This document shows positions 31,301 through 46,300 of a stretch of 64,000 bases of DNA, in pieces; the first letter of the stretch is position 1; every line of letters starts with the position of its first letter. The translations under genes were made by a program, and so were the position numbers. A model generated the notes under the pieces. The model did not search any database. It was not told where the DNA came from and was given only the letters and a program-made list of their open reading frames with translations. The stretch comes from Drosophila persimilis (taxonomy: Eukaryota > Arthropoda > Insecta > Diptera > Drosophilidae): assembly GCF_003286085.1 (NCBI RefSeq), contig NW_020825298.1:13702001-13766000 (forward strand). Reading direction: 5' to 3'.

Positions 31301-34300
31301 CAGCCCCCCACCGCCAAGCACCGCCAAGCACCGCGGCTCAAGCGAAGTTATCGAAAGATTGATGAAAGTTTGTGGTCGAGGAGTTTTGGCTTTCTCGTTG
31401 TCTAACGATCAAGTGAGCAGCCGTAAAAATTCCCTGTCAAGATAAATGACTTCAGTTTCTTTGTGGACTGTGTGTGTGTATCTGTGTATATGTATATCAA
31501 GGAAAATTATTGCGGTCGATGCTTGGAAAAGGGAATGGGCCGAATGCCTATAATGAATAATGAAGGACGTTCAGCCCTTTTTTTGCACTTTTATCGCAAG
31601 GCAGACAATAAGCTGATTCTGCTATTGAGTGATTTTGTTTTTGGTCGCACAAGGAACCCTGCTCTGGGCATTTAAGGTCAAGACTCTCTTTTTCTAAGAA
31701 AAGCCGTTGTGGAAAAGGCGATGAGATGCCTTCAAACTTTTATTTTGGACCTACTATTACTAGTATTCGTAGCTCTCTAAGGCGTTTCTTTGACTACGAG
31801 GGACGTTAAAGGGGTTTCGGGTAAATATTTCCAGCCTCTTTATGCGGCTCTTGTAGTCGACCAGATGTTTTCAAAACACGGACGGTATAGCGTGTAAAGT
31901 ATAAATATTACTGATTGGGATGACAAGGCCCGATACAGCCAGCCAGCTAGGGGTGGACTTCTGAGTGTTAACAGCAATCAAAATATACTGTATAGGGGTT
32001 TAATATACTTGAAATTTTCATAGCTGTCGTCACGCTTGGCAATTTTATTTGAAAGGCACTTTTAGCGAAGGTCAACAGGTGCTTTGTGTCTCCTGCCAAA
32101 GACCCGTGAGATTTTGCCCATAGATTTTTAATTAAGGAGCACCCTTAATCCTACATCGGCGGAATACGCAATTAATTAAATTACAGCCCACGCCACAAAA
32201 CTTGGTATTTGACATTTTAAGTAGACCTCGTCACGAAAGCCACAAATAAAAGGGAGAGATGGCAGGAACAGGGCTTTTTTTGTTGCCTGTTTGCTGATTC
32301 GAGGGACTGTTGCTGTAGCCCCAACAATTACGTGTGATCAACCGCAGTTGGCCAGTTCTCTTATTTTCACTAGGCAGGGGTAGTGCCTGTCGCCCTCGGG
32401 TGCATGTTTGAAACGGAGCCATGCAAAGGCTGCAGTCGGGACTATGGGTATTAGTAGCTGGCAAAAGGTACGCCAGCCCACACTCTCACTACCTCTCCGT
32501 GCTCCTGTTTGGGTTCGTGATCCAGGCGGGACATTTGAAAAGCAAACCCACACCCAAACCAAGTGTGTGCACTGCAAAGACGAACTGGGAATACCCTGTA
32601 GAAACGACCCCTGCAGTGAATACTTAAACGTATTCATTATTTAGCCGTACTTTAAGTAGTACTACTTTCTGAAGGTGACAAAAGCAGTACTCTCTTCCTT
32701 GCGACCGCCACCGATACACCTTTTACCCGGTGCTCGTATTCCTTAGTTGTTCCTTTTTCAAGTACAGTGAGTCCGTGTGTATGTGGTCTGCAGTAGTGTT
32801 CGGGCCTGTTCTGGTGACGTGTTTAATTGTCGGCGCGTGTTCTCTATTAGTTTGCTGCGAGTGTTTGGCTTGGGCAAGGCAATAAAATAATGAGTGGGGA
32901 GGTGTGCTACAAAGTTTTGATTTTTGGGCTAAAGGCATGTTTCGCTAAGAGTTCTGAGCGCTGGCCAAAAGCTGCGTCACAGAGTGTTTTATGGTAGTTT
33001 TGACAGTTTTATGCCTTCAAATATTTTACATCCAGACTCGGAGAATACCCAAAGCCGTAGCTGCTAATCGACGTTTTGGTGTTTTAAACACCGTAAGAGT
33101 GAAGGCATCTGGCTCGGAAGGCAGCTTCTTTTCAGCTTGGATCTGTGTGGCAAGTCGTTTACTGAACAGGTCTATGGCCTATGGTCATAGCCAAAAGAAT
33201 GCCTGAATGTATTCTAAGGACTTGTAAGCCCTTTGCATTTGGTTAAACAAACATAATTTTCGAAGTCCGAAGAGAAGGACGCAGGCTAAGCGACTCTTTT
33301 GTATCCAAATGTAAGTTCGCTCTTGAGCAGGGCTTTAAACACTTTAAATGTTTCCCCCACACCTTGTTGTAAATAAATTACCCAAATTGTGGACGGGAGC
33401 CGTCAAGCGCAATGGGCGCTTGAAATGCGGGCCATGGCTAATGGAGTGGTAACAGCCAAATAGAAACCCGCCGGCTGGTGACAGCTGACGGAGCGGAGCG
33501 GGGCGGGGCGGGGCGCGGCGCGGAGGGCGGGGCCGAGTTAGAAGCGGCATCTCAATAAATTTTCGAACGCAACATTGTGACGTTATTAATTCGTTGGGGC
33601 TTCGGGGTCCTTGCACGTACGCCCAAACCGCCAACCGGTAGACGGCGAATTTTGCTTAATTACACGGCTTATCCCCAGTGCGGTATTAGGAAGGAGTAGG
33701 AAGGAGTTCTCCGCGCAACTTTACTTCGAACACCATTGATCTACGTGTGTGTCTTCCAATTTATTTGCTTAGGGCTTAGGGAAGGTGTGTATGGGTTTAA
33801 TTAAATGAAGCCGCAGTTCTCCTACCAGAAGTTCAGTTTAAATGGCCTGGTATTCCGACAAGTTTAACTAAACGCTAATGAAGTTAGACAGAGCGGAATG
33901 AGTGTGTAGGAATGCCCTTCGCCCTAACCCTCGAGAGGAGCGAATTCTCTGCCAATTTCCTAGACATCTTGCGACAGGTTATCTTAGCTGACTGTCAGCT
34001 CAATTTACTTCAAACGAAAAAAATTAAATTCACATTCCCCCCCAAATGAGGAATAAGCATGAGCACATGAGCTTGTATACCACACGAAATATGTGAAGGG
34101 GAAAACTTAGAACAAGTACATGATTTAAGCAGAATATTATAATAATAAATATATTCAAGAGAGGGGCAGATTCGGTTACGATACTGATGATACTGATACT
34201 TTATGGCACCGGAAACGGCTCTCTCTGCTTGTCGATAAAGCCATGTTACGTGGTCTCTTAATTCTCTCAGTGTATCTACAAATAGACATGTTCAACAGGC

Positions 34301-37300
34301 ATTGATGAGCCTGCCTATTGAATTCCGCAAATGATCATTCCGCACTGGCATGTTGTGGCTGTCAACGCAATAATCGGAGCAGTCAGGCCCAGCCCCATTC
34401 CCCCCATTGCCAAATTGTGGGTCTCGCAAGGCATTACGGCCTTGTAAATACTTTCGGGCATGTGTGTGCCTGATTGTGATGTGCTGTGTCTCATTACATG
34501 GCTTAAATTAATATCTAGTCAAGGTATTGTATCGTACAAAAGGCCGCCCGCATGCAAAATCATCCAGGAGTCGTTTGTCTGCTCTTTGAGGTTGCCTCAT
34601 TTGTTGTGGGTGGTGGGGGCCAGCCCCTTCTTAAAACCAACAAAAGGAGACGTTTTAGTTTTCAGAATTCTGTTTTATTTGAATTGGTCCAAACATTGGG
34701 TCCAAGGCTAGGCCAAGGCAAGCCTACGGCTCATTCTTCAAACACTGATCATAGTCAATGCCTTTCACTTCACAAACTATCTTGAAGATCAGTTCCTCCT
34801 TCTGAACATAATAGTCGGCTGGGTCGAAGTTCGATTCCAGAAAGTCTGCTTCGGCCTTGTAGAGCAGAAGTTTCTGCCGGAGACGCTCGGAGCTCTCGTC
34901 ATCCAAGATGAGCGAGGCCAGGCATTCCGATAGATAGGACTGGAATGATAGTTGGGCCTTCACCTTCTGTTTCTGTTTCGGTTTCTGTTTGGGTCAATGC
35001 CAATACTCACCGCCGGTCCACAGTGCTCCAGTATGTTCTCATCGTGGTCAAACTCCACCGCGAAGTTGATGCTGTTCATGTCGTTGGTTCCAGATTAGCG
35101 AATGAATCCGTTCGAGGACTGAGGCGCACTGCTCACCAACGTCGGCTGGCCCTCGATATGTTTATACTCGTATTATTATTGGTGTGCGGTGATTTGGTCC
35201 GGCATGGTCCGGTCCGAAATGTCCAGCTGTCCGCTGGGCCTGTGGCTTGTTTGTTGTCGTTTCTGCGATTATTCATCGAAGTCTCATACGCCCTCCCAGT
35301 CCCTCTCTCCCGTTCCCGTTCCCCACATACGTTTTTGACGAGTAATCAGAATTCAAATGCTTGCTCAGCTGACAAGTGAATTGCCAGCCAAGTCTCGAGC
35401 TTCAAGTGCCAGTTCTGCGGATAAATAAAACACAAATTCTGTCTGCTCGAATATCGAATGCACCGTTTCTATGGCGGCTCCCGACACTGTCATCCGATAG
35501 TGCTATATTTCTTCTCAGTGAGGTAGAAAAATCAACTGATAAACACTCTGTAAAGCTTAAACGAATTCGTTCCCACAAGCTACGAGTGTTCCCGTCACAC
35601 AAAGGTAATTGATTGATAGGAGTACTATATAGAGTACGAGTACTGTCCACTAGTTCGGGGGTGGTGAAACGGACCGCCAGTACTTCCCGGTTAAACCTTT
35701 ATTAATACTTATCATCATATCCATTTTTACCCACAATATCCTACAAATCCTACAACATGGGGACACCACTTCCTTTACCGCGAACTCGTGATATGGATAC
35801 ACTTCTAGTGGTCTACGATATGGGTACCCATCTAATGGGTAGTGAAATGGGTACCCACGTGGTAGGTAGTGAAATGATTACTCTGATCTGGTAGGTTGTG
35901 AAGTGGATAGGTTAAAAAAACAAGTAACAAAATTTTAAATATTCTTACAATTTCATTATTATTGTCATTATTTATTGTATTTTAATTTTGTAATTTCCTT
36001 CAATTTAATTGTTAGTACATACAACCCGTGAAAATAAAAAAGTTGCGAACAGCGAAGTGGAAAATTTAGAGGAATTGGAATTCGGAGTGATTGGAAATTG
36101 AGATTATGGAGTGTTTCACGAGGCTTATTTGTTTGTTTTAATGTTGCTTCCTGTTAAATGCTAGAAATATAGATCAGGGGTCGGCTTCTTTAGACAGCTA
36201 TCAAAACGGAAAAGCATAGGAGTTGAGAATCAGACTACTTTGCATCCTGTTGCATATAATCGTAGATTGGTATATTAAAAATATTTCATCTTGGATGCGA
36301 CCATCGTACTTAGAACTCTTTGAGAAGATAAAGCCGCATACCTGGGTACTTGGAATCAGTGAGTGCAAAAGCATCGGGAAATCTTACACCGAAAAGGCAT
36401 CAAAGGGCAGATATCTTCGGGCTTGTTGGTGCCACCAAAGAGCCACCCACGCGCCCAAATCTCGGGCTCTTTCTTTGGCCCTCTCAAGGTGGCGGCTGAA
36501 GCGCCCTCAGAGCACTTTGAGGCACACGCCGAATATGCAATACAATAAAATGTAAGGATCGGATATTAAAAAACTAACTGCCTAGAGGCCAATCGATCCC
36601 AAGAGGTTCCAGGTACATATTTAAGGTTGCATGCAAAAGTCTAACACAACCCCTTCGATTCCTCGTTAACTTTGCCAAAAGGATAAACATTTCCTGCGTT
36701 CGATAGTCGCAGGTACAAGTCCTTCTGACAAAATTTAGTTAATTAAGCAATCTTTGTTGCCGTTGGACCACATACCACATGCCGACACCAGCAGACGGTG
36801 TCGCTGTCGAGGATGATGGAAAAATGTCATAAATGTAGACCCCAGAAGAGGAGACGAACTCTTGAAAGCATACAAGCCTTCATTCATCGCCAAGGAAACC
36901 CTCCCAGAAACGTTCCGCCAGGGAAAATGCATTAGTACTCGCAGGAATCGAATTCCTACTTATTACGGAGATATTATCACGACATATTGGCAGCTCATTA
37001 CGGGCCTCTGTCTGTGTGGGAGTGTCTTGTTGCCATGGCTGACTGTTTGAACTCTGCCAACTTCCCGCCTATACAAAAAATAGGCCAAAGCTACCAAAGC
37101 TCAAATAATTCGAATATTAGACGAGTATTTTCTCACGCATTTAATTATTAGTTGTATTCAAAGTTCCTCGACGAATGGGTTTAACAAAACCATCACTATA
37201 AATGGATGGAAGTTTGCAGGTCTGTTTTGGATACAGGGACTGTATGTACTTGCTGGAATAATATTAGAGGCATGCCACTGTCTTAGTTTAGATGAAATAA

Positions 37301-40300
37301 AGGTATGGGTAGAAGTCATGGCGTCAATCGAGTCAAAGTTCCATCACGTACTGGAACGTGGCCCAATCCCAAGCTGTTGGCCCCAAACTTGTTGTTCGAT
37401 TAAAAACTTTTTGGAGGTCAAATGATAATGATCAACAAACGCAGAACTTGAGACCGACAGCTGCCAAAATAAAGGAGGATATATGTGCTTTCGTAGTAAT
37501 TGGCAGCGGTCAAATCGGAGCTCCAATAATCGAATCCAATAAATGCGCAAAAAGTAGGCAGCAGATTGAAGGAGTCAAATCTGTGATGATTGGTCTGGCA
37601 CGTTTGCATGTCGGAAGTTTATGGTGGCGTGATATAATTAGCATAGCGGCGACAAGGATTTCGCCAAGCACGAAGGAAGGGGAAATGGCCTTTGGCCTGG
37701 CCAGGATTAGACGCAATTTGCTTAATGCTGAAACTTTTAATCACTCATACGCTCTGTGGCGCCAATGCGAGCGACAGAGATCTCAGGCGGCGGAGAAGCA
37801 AAACGAATTTTATGTCAGAGAAGAGAAGGGAGACTCCCTCCTTAGTGTCCCGCCCTCCTGCTCCAGCCCAGGCAAGCCGTAAAGAATGCGTTGGGAGACA
37901 TGAAATAAGTGTAAATACGAGTACTCACTCGCAAATGTTGGGGGTTTGTTTGTGTGGCTTGTATGCCCGAAAGTAATTCCCGTTCTACTTCTCAAAAATC
38001 TCGAACTCCTGCCTTGACTTTTGCAGACTTCGTGGGACGGGCTTGCATATCTGCACCGGTTCGCCTGCTAGGTAGTCGTCTAATTATAATGGCCTGGCTA
38101 GGGTATCTGCCGGTTCGAGGCACACCGCCGTGGCTGGCTGTGCTCTGCCGTTTTCCGTTTGTCTGGCTTCGCTGTTCTCCAGATTACAATGTAAGCTGCC
38201 GCGTTGGAGTGCGACTTCGGCCTCGACTTGTCTGTGTGACGACCTATTTGCTTAAACACACTCTAACTAGCACTCAGCCCGCTTTACGCCCCTTTGGCAG
38301 AGGGAAGCCGCCCTCAGAGGACGGTTGGAAGCGTCTTCTGCATTGGGCTCTCATAACACATTAGCGAGGGGGAAAGTGAAAGTGAAAGCCGCCATAATGA
38401 CTGCTCCCAGTTGATTTTCATTTGCCGAGCGTGTCTGTCGCTAGGGTCCATATTTATATTACACTGAATTGTAAAGGGCGGGGTCTAAAGCGGAGAGATT
38501 TCGAGTGGGAATGGGAATGGGAAGCATCCTCGGCTCGAAATGGTATGGAAGGGTATATAAAATATAATTTTGACCTTCTCGAAAGCGTCTATTGGATATT
38601 AAACTGTCTTCCTCATCTCTATGCATGTCATATGCCATTTAGTGCCAATAATGTTAACAGTTCTGCGTCTACAGCGTCTACAAAAAAACATATTAGATCC
38701 CTTGCACAACGCAGCGCCCCACATTAGTGGAGGGCAAAGAAATATGCGACACTACTCATAGACCGAATTGTGCCACCCAGACTCGGGCTGATGATAATCA
38801 CAGCCACCAACAATAGCGTGTATGTAAATTGAAAACCGTAGTCTTCGAAGCACCACCAAAAGCGCATAAAAAACCAATGGCTGGAGCCATGTGCGCAATA
38901 AATGTCAGCTTCAAACGAGAGCGAAACTTCGTACGATTTTTTTTTGGCTTCCGTTTCCTCACTTCCGCTCTTCCGCTTTGTGTGTGTCAATTTGTAGAGC
39001 AGACTGTGTCACCCCCGGCTGCACCAGGCACCACAGCACCAGGCACCATAGCATCCAAATTGAAGAGCGGGCCCGGCTGAAAAGAAATAAAGCAAAGTCG
39101 AGTCGAGCCGAGCTGATGACAATTTATTGTTCACACTTGTAACTGATGATGGTGCTTAGGGGAATATACTCGTACAAGCACAGGCACAGACGTGAGACAC
39201 GGGGGCGAGTTTATGGAGAATATTTCATTGTCTGGCAGGGCCCAAAGTAGGCTCTACAAATTGCGAGCCATTATTCTACCCAAAGCCAATATATGATATG
39301 TTTTCTATAAAATATAGAGATGACAGCGTGACCGTGGAGCATTCGACAGAGAGCTACCGATGCTCACGAGACAAGCAATCGTCTCCGTACTCTACATAGA
39401 ATGAGCTCAAAAGAGGGGTACAAAAGTGGTACATTTTGCTGAAATAAATGGTTCGGATTTCATCTCTTCCCCTATTTATATTCTTCACATATCTAAATGT
39501 AAATTTATTTGAGACTCTGCTCTGTTTGGGCTGTGCAGGTGTGCAGGCAATTCAGCGTCGTGTGCTCCTGGCAGCCGATGATTTAAAGGCGTCGAAGGTT
39601 GTTCTCAGCATAGAGCACGGAAACTTTTCCAGCCCAATAGGGTTCTCCCAAATACTACGCACACCTTAAATGATGCTTCGCCATTTGGTCTAGGTTGGGA
39701 GTTTCCTGAAAAAGTTTACCTCTTTTGGGAAGTGTATGGGAATAGTCTACCAGAACTGAAGAAAAGCCACGTGTATGGTTCACTGAATACATTATAATTC
39801 AAAAACATACTCGTTTAATGCGAATTTTATGAATTGTTGCTGTAGCTACCACGCCCCGCCTAATTGCGACTTTAAAATTTATAGACTTTTCTGGAGGGCA
39901 GCCTGTTAAGAATTGAGTGACGATGCGTGTAACCCGCGGCACGCCTCATAATTTATTCCGTTTTCGAATACTTTGTGGCTATGAGTGTGGTCATGAGTGC
40001 GGCATTCTGATGCTTTGCAAAGGGTACATTTAGAGAGGCGCAATATATGTCTCAGTAAACTAAGCGACAAATTTAAATTCAAGGTAGACCTATTCCCTCT
40101 GGGAATGCTTCATCCATAGATCTATCGGGATGCGACTATAACGTCTCAGACTAGGTACACAAACTAAATTATGGAACCCTCCTTTGGTTGGCTTTGGACA
40201 TGTTATCCTATAGTTCCTCTGGCACATCCACAGACATATATTCATACCTTCGACATATCTGGGACTAAGAATTGTTTTCACATAGATCTGGCATTGAACT

Positions 40301-43300
40301 CATTTAGACAAAGTAATGGAAATGACAAGGCTTATGTAGAATTTATTTTAATTGTATTTTTCGGCGCTTCGCCGAGATACCCCCCCCCCCTCCGAATCTG
40401 TTTTTCTAGTCCCATCGGTATGCTAATTTTCTCCGAGTCGCAGTGAGTTTGCAGTTAATCGAAAAAGTTGTGATCTCCGAGTTAAAACTAATAGTCGTAA
40501 ATATTTATGCACTCCAATGCTGTACAAATGTGTCCGAAGAGCTCTGTCGGGCTCAATCGGAATTGAGTGTGCCAGCTCCAATCCCTGGACCTGGGAGGGA
40601 GGCCAGATTCTTATCAATACTCCATTTCGGCTGGGGACAACACAAATGTTTGCTTCGAACATTTTGAATGGAATTTAACGGAAACTTCCCTTGAAGGAAA
40701 TTTGTGACTAGCTGGGGGGAGAGGACTAAAGGACCCTGCTCAAAGTTGATCTAACATAAAATACAATTTGTTTGATTGAAAAATGTTCGATAAATACTTT
40801 TTACAATTTTAGTTTTTGGATCTTAAGAGTAGGAACGGTCTAAAGCCATTCGACTTTGAATAAATCCATATGAATAGAGGGTCACCGTACCGCGTTCCCA
40901 TGCTGTCTGGACTGTACTTCTGGCCACATGATTCGTGTAAGCGAGACCTCTGCCAACAGCCCGGAGCTGTGATGCACTCTCTACTAAAGCACATTGCAGC
41001 TCCAGTCGTGAATACTAGTACTCCAAGCAGTCCCTTCAATCTTTGGCCATCTCTGCAGAGTCTATTTAGCCAAGATTCCTGACCCGAGGCCGTTTGTTTT
41101 GGCCAGAGCTAGCTTCAATGAACCCAAGCCTTTGAAATGTTTTATACTCGCAGAAAGGAGCTGTTCCGCTGGCCACTGGGGCAAACTCTGATCCGTGTAC
41201 GTGTATAAAGTGCGATACTTCGCTCAAAAAAATACCATACCTAGAGAAGGGAACAAATTATAGACAAGCCCGAGGGGCATGCAGTGCTGCCGCACAAGAA
41301 TGTTGGGCAAGAGTGCATACACAGACGCCTTTTGATATGCAAAACACAAATTGTACACAACGATTTTAATAAATATTCCCCAAACACCCACTTTGCGTCG
41401 AGTGGAGTCCTCCTCGACGATTGCGATGGAACAAGCTGCTTATTGAATTTTTCAGAAGCCCTTTTCCTGTCTGCCTTTGCCCGGCTACCTTAAGCCGCAG
41501 CTTGTGGCTTTAATGTTTTAAGCCAAGCCATTTGAATGAGCGTTTATTTTGTCTCCCTGCGGTAAGAGTATGGGTGTGGGAAACTCTATAATTTATTTTT
41601 AGCCGAAAACAATATTAAAGCTTATTTTCAATTGCTTGCTTTTCACCATATTTCAGCGACTTAAATTTATAAATATTGGACGTTGTTTTGATCCTTCTAA
41701 GAGATTATTTAGGCCCACCATTTCAACCATTCCTTCAATCTTGTTTAGAAGAGAATATGGAATATATAAATGTTTATGAAATGAATTAACCGTTTATTGA
41801 ATGCTGCAGCTGCAGCAGCACCCGAAAGCTCAGATCAAACACAAGAGAAGAGCGGCAAGCGCAAGATAAGAAGAGAGCGCAAGCTTTAGAGGGAGAGAGC
41901 GCCTTAGAGACAGATAAAAGCAAGCAAAAAATGATATGTCGAGAGCACAACCTCTCAGCTTAAACCGTACAGTGCGTTCATCTGATGCTCAAGAATCGCA
42001 GCGCTCTCTAGGTCGGACTAGACTTTCTTTTGCTACCAAGACGAGGGCTTCTCTGACTAAAGCCAATCTGCTCCAAGGTAAATACACAACCACCGTAAGC
42101 CAGGCTAAGCCTCCATTTCTGTTATATTATACACTCGCTGTACGCCGCTGCAGTCAAACTAAAAATAACCAAACACGAAGTTGACGCCGCAAAAAACTCA
42201 GCGAACTGTGACGGAAGCCAAAGAACATTGGACGACAGTCATCAACCGCAGCAATCGGGCCACCAACCATACCAGGACATTAGGACAACCGCACCGGGAA
42301 AAACACTGTCAAAGAGATAAAAAACCAAAGTAAACTGCGCTCGATCGTTAGATAAAAAAGAGGCATGCCAGTGCGAGTGCCTGTAACATCATTAGTTGCA
42401 GCTCATACACTCTCGGGTGCAGGCTATGCGCTCCGATACTCGCACACTCTCACACTCTCACACTCGCACACTCTCACACTCTCACACACGCGCTCGCCGT
42501 TTTTTCCGAGAGGTGTCCAAATTAAATTTGCATCAGTTGCTCCGCGAGCATTCAAATGTTGCCCAAAACTGAAAGTGCATCATCCGTGTGTGGGTTTGCG
42601 GCTTGAAACAGACCCCCAAAAGCAGCAACAACAACAACCACTGATGGATAGCTTTCTGCAACAACTAGAAGTGCACCACTCGCATTGGGATTTGGCGTCG
42701 AGTTTCGTTTTTGTGCGGAATTTACAGTTTTCATATGACGGCAGGCTATTTCGGCGTTTTTCAAAATGAACAGCTTGATATGGCCGCAAAAGGAAACACT
42801 GCAATACATTAAAAAATGTATTGTTTTGTATTCGTTTCGCTTAACGAATTGAGGAAATCTATTGAAATGTTGTCTGTCATTTGAAGAACATACACATGTC
42901 CCAGTTCTAATTCTCTACACGGTAAATCTCTGCATCTCCCGCTACCTGGAATTCCTCAACGTATGTACGTATAAGGCTCTGCGTTCGGGCGGGGGCTGGC
43001 ACTTAAATAATTTAGATTTTTGTGTCTAACATGCACAAGTACCACCCAGCGGCCCAAAAAGACTCAAGTGCAGCCGGCACAGTGAGTGACCTAGTTACGG
43101 ATTGGAGGGGCGAATGTCAGCGAGAGAGCTACCCCTCCACTTGGCCAGATCGCGCTCTTCGTCTGGCAACTGCTCCGACTGTCATTGTGCGCTCATTAAA
43201 GTGTCAAATAAATTCAAATGCAAAAACATGATTTTTCGCTTTACGCCGTAAAGTGTGACTGCACGGGCCGTACGTGAGGTGTGCACTGCACTTTGTCAAA

Positions 43301-46300
43301 GACGAGCACGGTCTAGATGGTCTGTCGGCACCCAGCGAGTGATTTATAACTTATGAGAGTTTGTGGGAGTTAACGTCTAACTTTGTTTTACTGGGCACGT
43401 TTCGGCGGAAATAAGATGACATACAATGCGGCGTAAACCAATAATATAGAGGGATAGTTCTTGGCACAATAGACACGTATTGTTAAACATGGTTTAGTGT
43501 ACAAATCAAGTCCATTTTGTATAGGTTAAAACCCAGTTTCGAAACCCTTTTGCGACTCAGAAGTCTGGAACGTCAGAATGTTTGTATTCAAATAGTCTGT
43601 ATTCGGGTTTTCGTGTCTTATATGTACATATATCCAATATATCGATAAGATTAGACTGGGAAGAAACTGGCTAAGCTCTTCAAGAGTTGATTGTCTTAAA
43701 CCTATTTCTCTACCATCTACCTTTTAAAGCAGCCCTTTAAAGCCTGATCGAGAGGTGCAAAAAAATGCAATATAATCTTCTTTGAGATTTTTTAATTTCG
43801 AAATTGGACTCTTGATCAAATATTGATACTATTTTGCTTTTACCTATTTTCAGCCAAGTCCAGAAACACCAGCGTCAACGATTTGCTGCCAGTGATTTCA
43901 TCGCCCGAAGCGTCGATTGAAAGCGATTACGTCTACATTGCCTCTCTTGTCCGGAACAGTAACCACTTTGCTCATTTCAACAATGCCGTGGAGGAGGAGC
44001 AGGAGCCAGAAGAGCACCCAATAGACGAGACAACCTATCCGCCACCAATTTTTGACTTTGGTATGCCCAGGAATATAACGGCCCGAACGGGTCACACGGC
44101 GGCCATCAATTGCCGAGTGGACCATCTGGGCGATAAGTCGGTGAGTGATTCCAGAGATTGCATTTGCCAGATTATCGAGAAATAGGTTCCACTGCGGGTT
44201 TTCCTTTCAATGCATTCTTAAGGAAAACATTTGGATCGCTAGTCAAGCGGTGTGCACAACTTTTCGTATCGCTAGTCTGTTCCGCTTTCCCAGCCATCTT
44301 TTGGATCTTTTTACCCTTGTTCTGGGGGTTTCATGACAAAGGTCCAGTCTCCACATACGATTCCTCTCATTCATATATTTTCCCCGCTTTGTTTTCATTG
44401 AGTTTTCTTTGTGTTTTCCTTTCTGCTTTGAGTTGCTCTTAGATATCAAGGGTATAATGTATTCGTGTTGAAGTACGTACAAAACGGGGGATAGCGTTTC
44501 CCACAAAAAAAGATATTTTCCCTGCTGGATCTCAGAGTATTTAAAAAATTTTACCAGTGTAGGAAAACCGTTTTAGAGGCACCATTCCATTCCGCCATTC
44601 CATTCACATCACCTTCTGCCATCACCATTATCCATCTCCACTGAAAGAAACATTCTCAGACTCTGATTCTGATTTACTATTGCGGACCTTTGGCCATCGT
44701 AATCCCTTTGCCACACCTTAAGAGGAGCTCTCAGGCGTTGCCTTCTTGTGCCACTTGGACACTTTAAGTGTCGCCCCTTTGTAGGCTGTGTGCTGCGCCT
44801 CTCCCCTTCATTTTTTGTGGATTTTGGGGGAGCGAAAAGTTTCGGTAGCCTGGGGCAGTCGGCGAGATTACTTTTTGCCTGCCGTAGCGGCAGTTGCAGG
44901 AAGTTTTTTTTTTGAGTCTTTTGGAAACTTTAAGCTGCTGACATTTTGGGCACGCACTTGTCTACATTTCTCTTTTCTTCTCCGCCGTTGGCCTGGCTTG
45001 GCCAATGCCTTGTCTGCCACGTGTGTGCTCGGCGCCTGCTGCCGCCTTTAAACAGTAATGGACTCTGTGCTGTACAGTGGAGTCCACGATTGGGATGGGT
45101 TGTAAGTCGAAATCGAAAAGCAAACGAAATTACAAGATGCATTCCTCTGCGAATCCATTTTCCAATTAAAGTGTTGGAATCAACTTGAGCGAATACAAGG
45201 AAACGGATCTTATATCTTTGGGTTCCAGTAATGAATCAACAGGAAAACAAACCTACATATGTAAATATTTGTGTAAGTTAAACCGATTTTCTCCGTATCT
45301 TTAGGGCTTAAACTTGGGGGGTACCACAGTATTTGCGATGAGCTGTAGCCCACTCTCTTAACAGAGTTGGCTGCTTACACTATTTTGCCGTTTTGCTTAT
45401 CACATTTTCGTACCCTTACTTTCGGCTTCAGTTTCTCCGGAGTTCCGGAGCAGCCGGGCGGCAGGACTAAACCCAATTTAAAAAATTGACTTAAGTACTG
45501 GCTGTAACAGCATTTGGTGTCCCTTTTCTCATTTTCTTACAGGTATCCTGGATAAGGAAACGCGATTTACACATCCTGACTGCAGGCGTTTTGACCTACA
45601 CCTCCGACGAACGTTTCAAGGTGCGTATCCGTAAGCTCCCCTGCCTGTCTCCAGCCCCCACCCCCCCGCTGGTTCATTAAGTGCTCCCCCCAGCCCGACC
45701 TGGCATCGTTTGTAAGCCAAGTCAGCTTAATTGCGTATGCAATTCGGGCCAGGCTCTTGTATGCATTGATTAAATTCGCCCAAGGACGGTTCGTCCCCGG
45801 CCACGATTTATCGTGCATTCTCTGTATCCCTGTACCTGTCTCATTCGACTCCACTTTCTCTCCTTCTGTTTGGCCCCTTCTGGGCTGTGCAGGTTGTACG
45901 CACCGCCGACTCCAAGGACTGGACATTGCATGTGAAATACGCTCAGCCACGTGACAGCGGCATCTACGAGTGCCAAGTGAACACGGAGCCAAAGATTTCG
46001 ATGGCATTCCGCCTGAATGTCATAGGTGAGTAAGCCAACCTTCCCAGCCCTTCCTTCGCGTATCCCTTACCCCCCCCACCGCCCTTTCGCCCTGTGTTCC
46101 TACGCATTGTTAGAAATTTCTTGGCAACGGCAACTTATGATACATAGTGCACGTACACACTGTATTTCTCTCCGGTGAAGGGCATTGTAAATTGGCCGTA
46201 AAGTTTGTCAGCTCGAGGTAGATGGATGCAACGGCGGGCAACGAGTGTGTACCCATAGGTCATAGTGGTTTATCCTTGTCTTCCATGAATTCCTTACACA

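Larger units (their letters stand above)
35080..43853 (+). other. Dpr intron 1, right part
   Basis: No supported gene. It contains tandem units at 35815-35905, a (CACTCT)n-type microsatellite at 42441-42491, and a purine-rich, GATAAAA-containing block at 41806-42180 that resembles an LTR or an alternative leader exon. A 174-codon frame at 37358-37882 has no recognisable motif. Confidence 0.4.

Noticed and set aside
37358..37882. 174-codon open frame in the intron
   Set aside because: Composition is like translated noncoding DNA, with no motif or conserved-looking segment.
42365..42769. 134-codon frame with HTLTLSH repeats
   Set aside because: It is a translation of the CACACT microsatellite and flanks.
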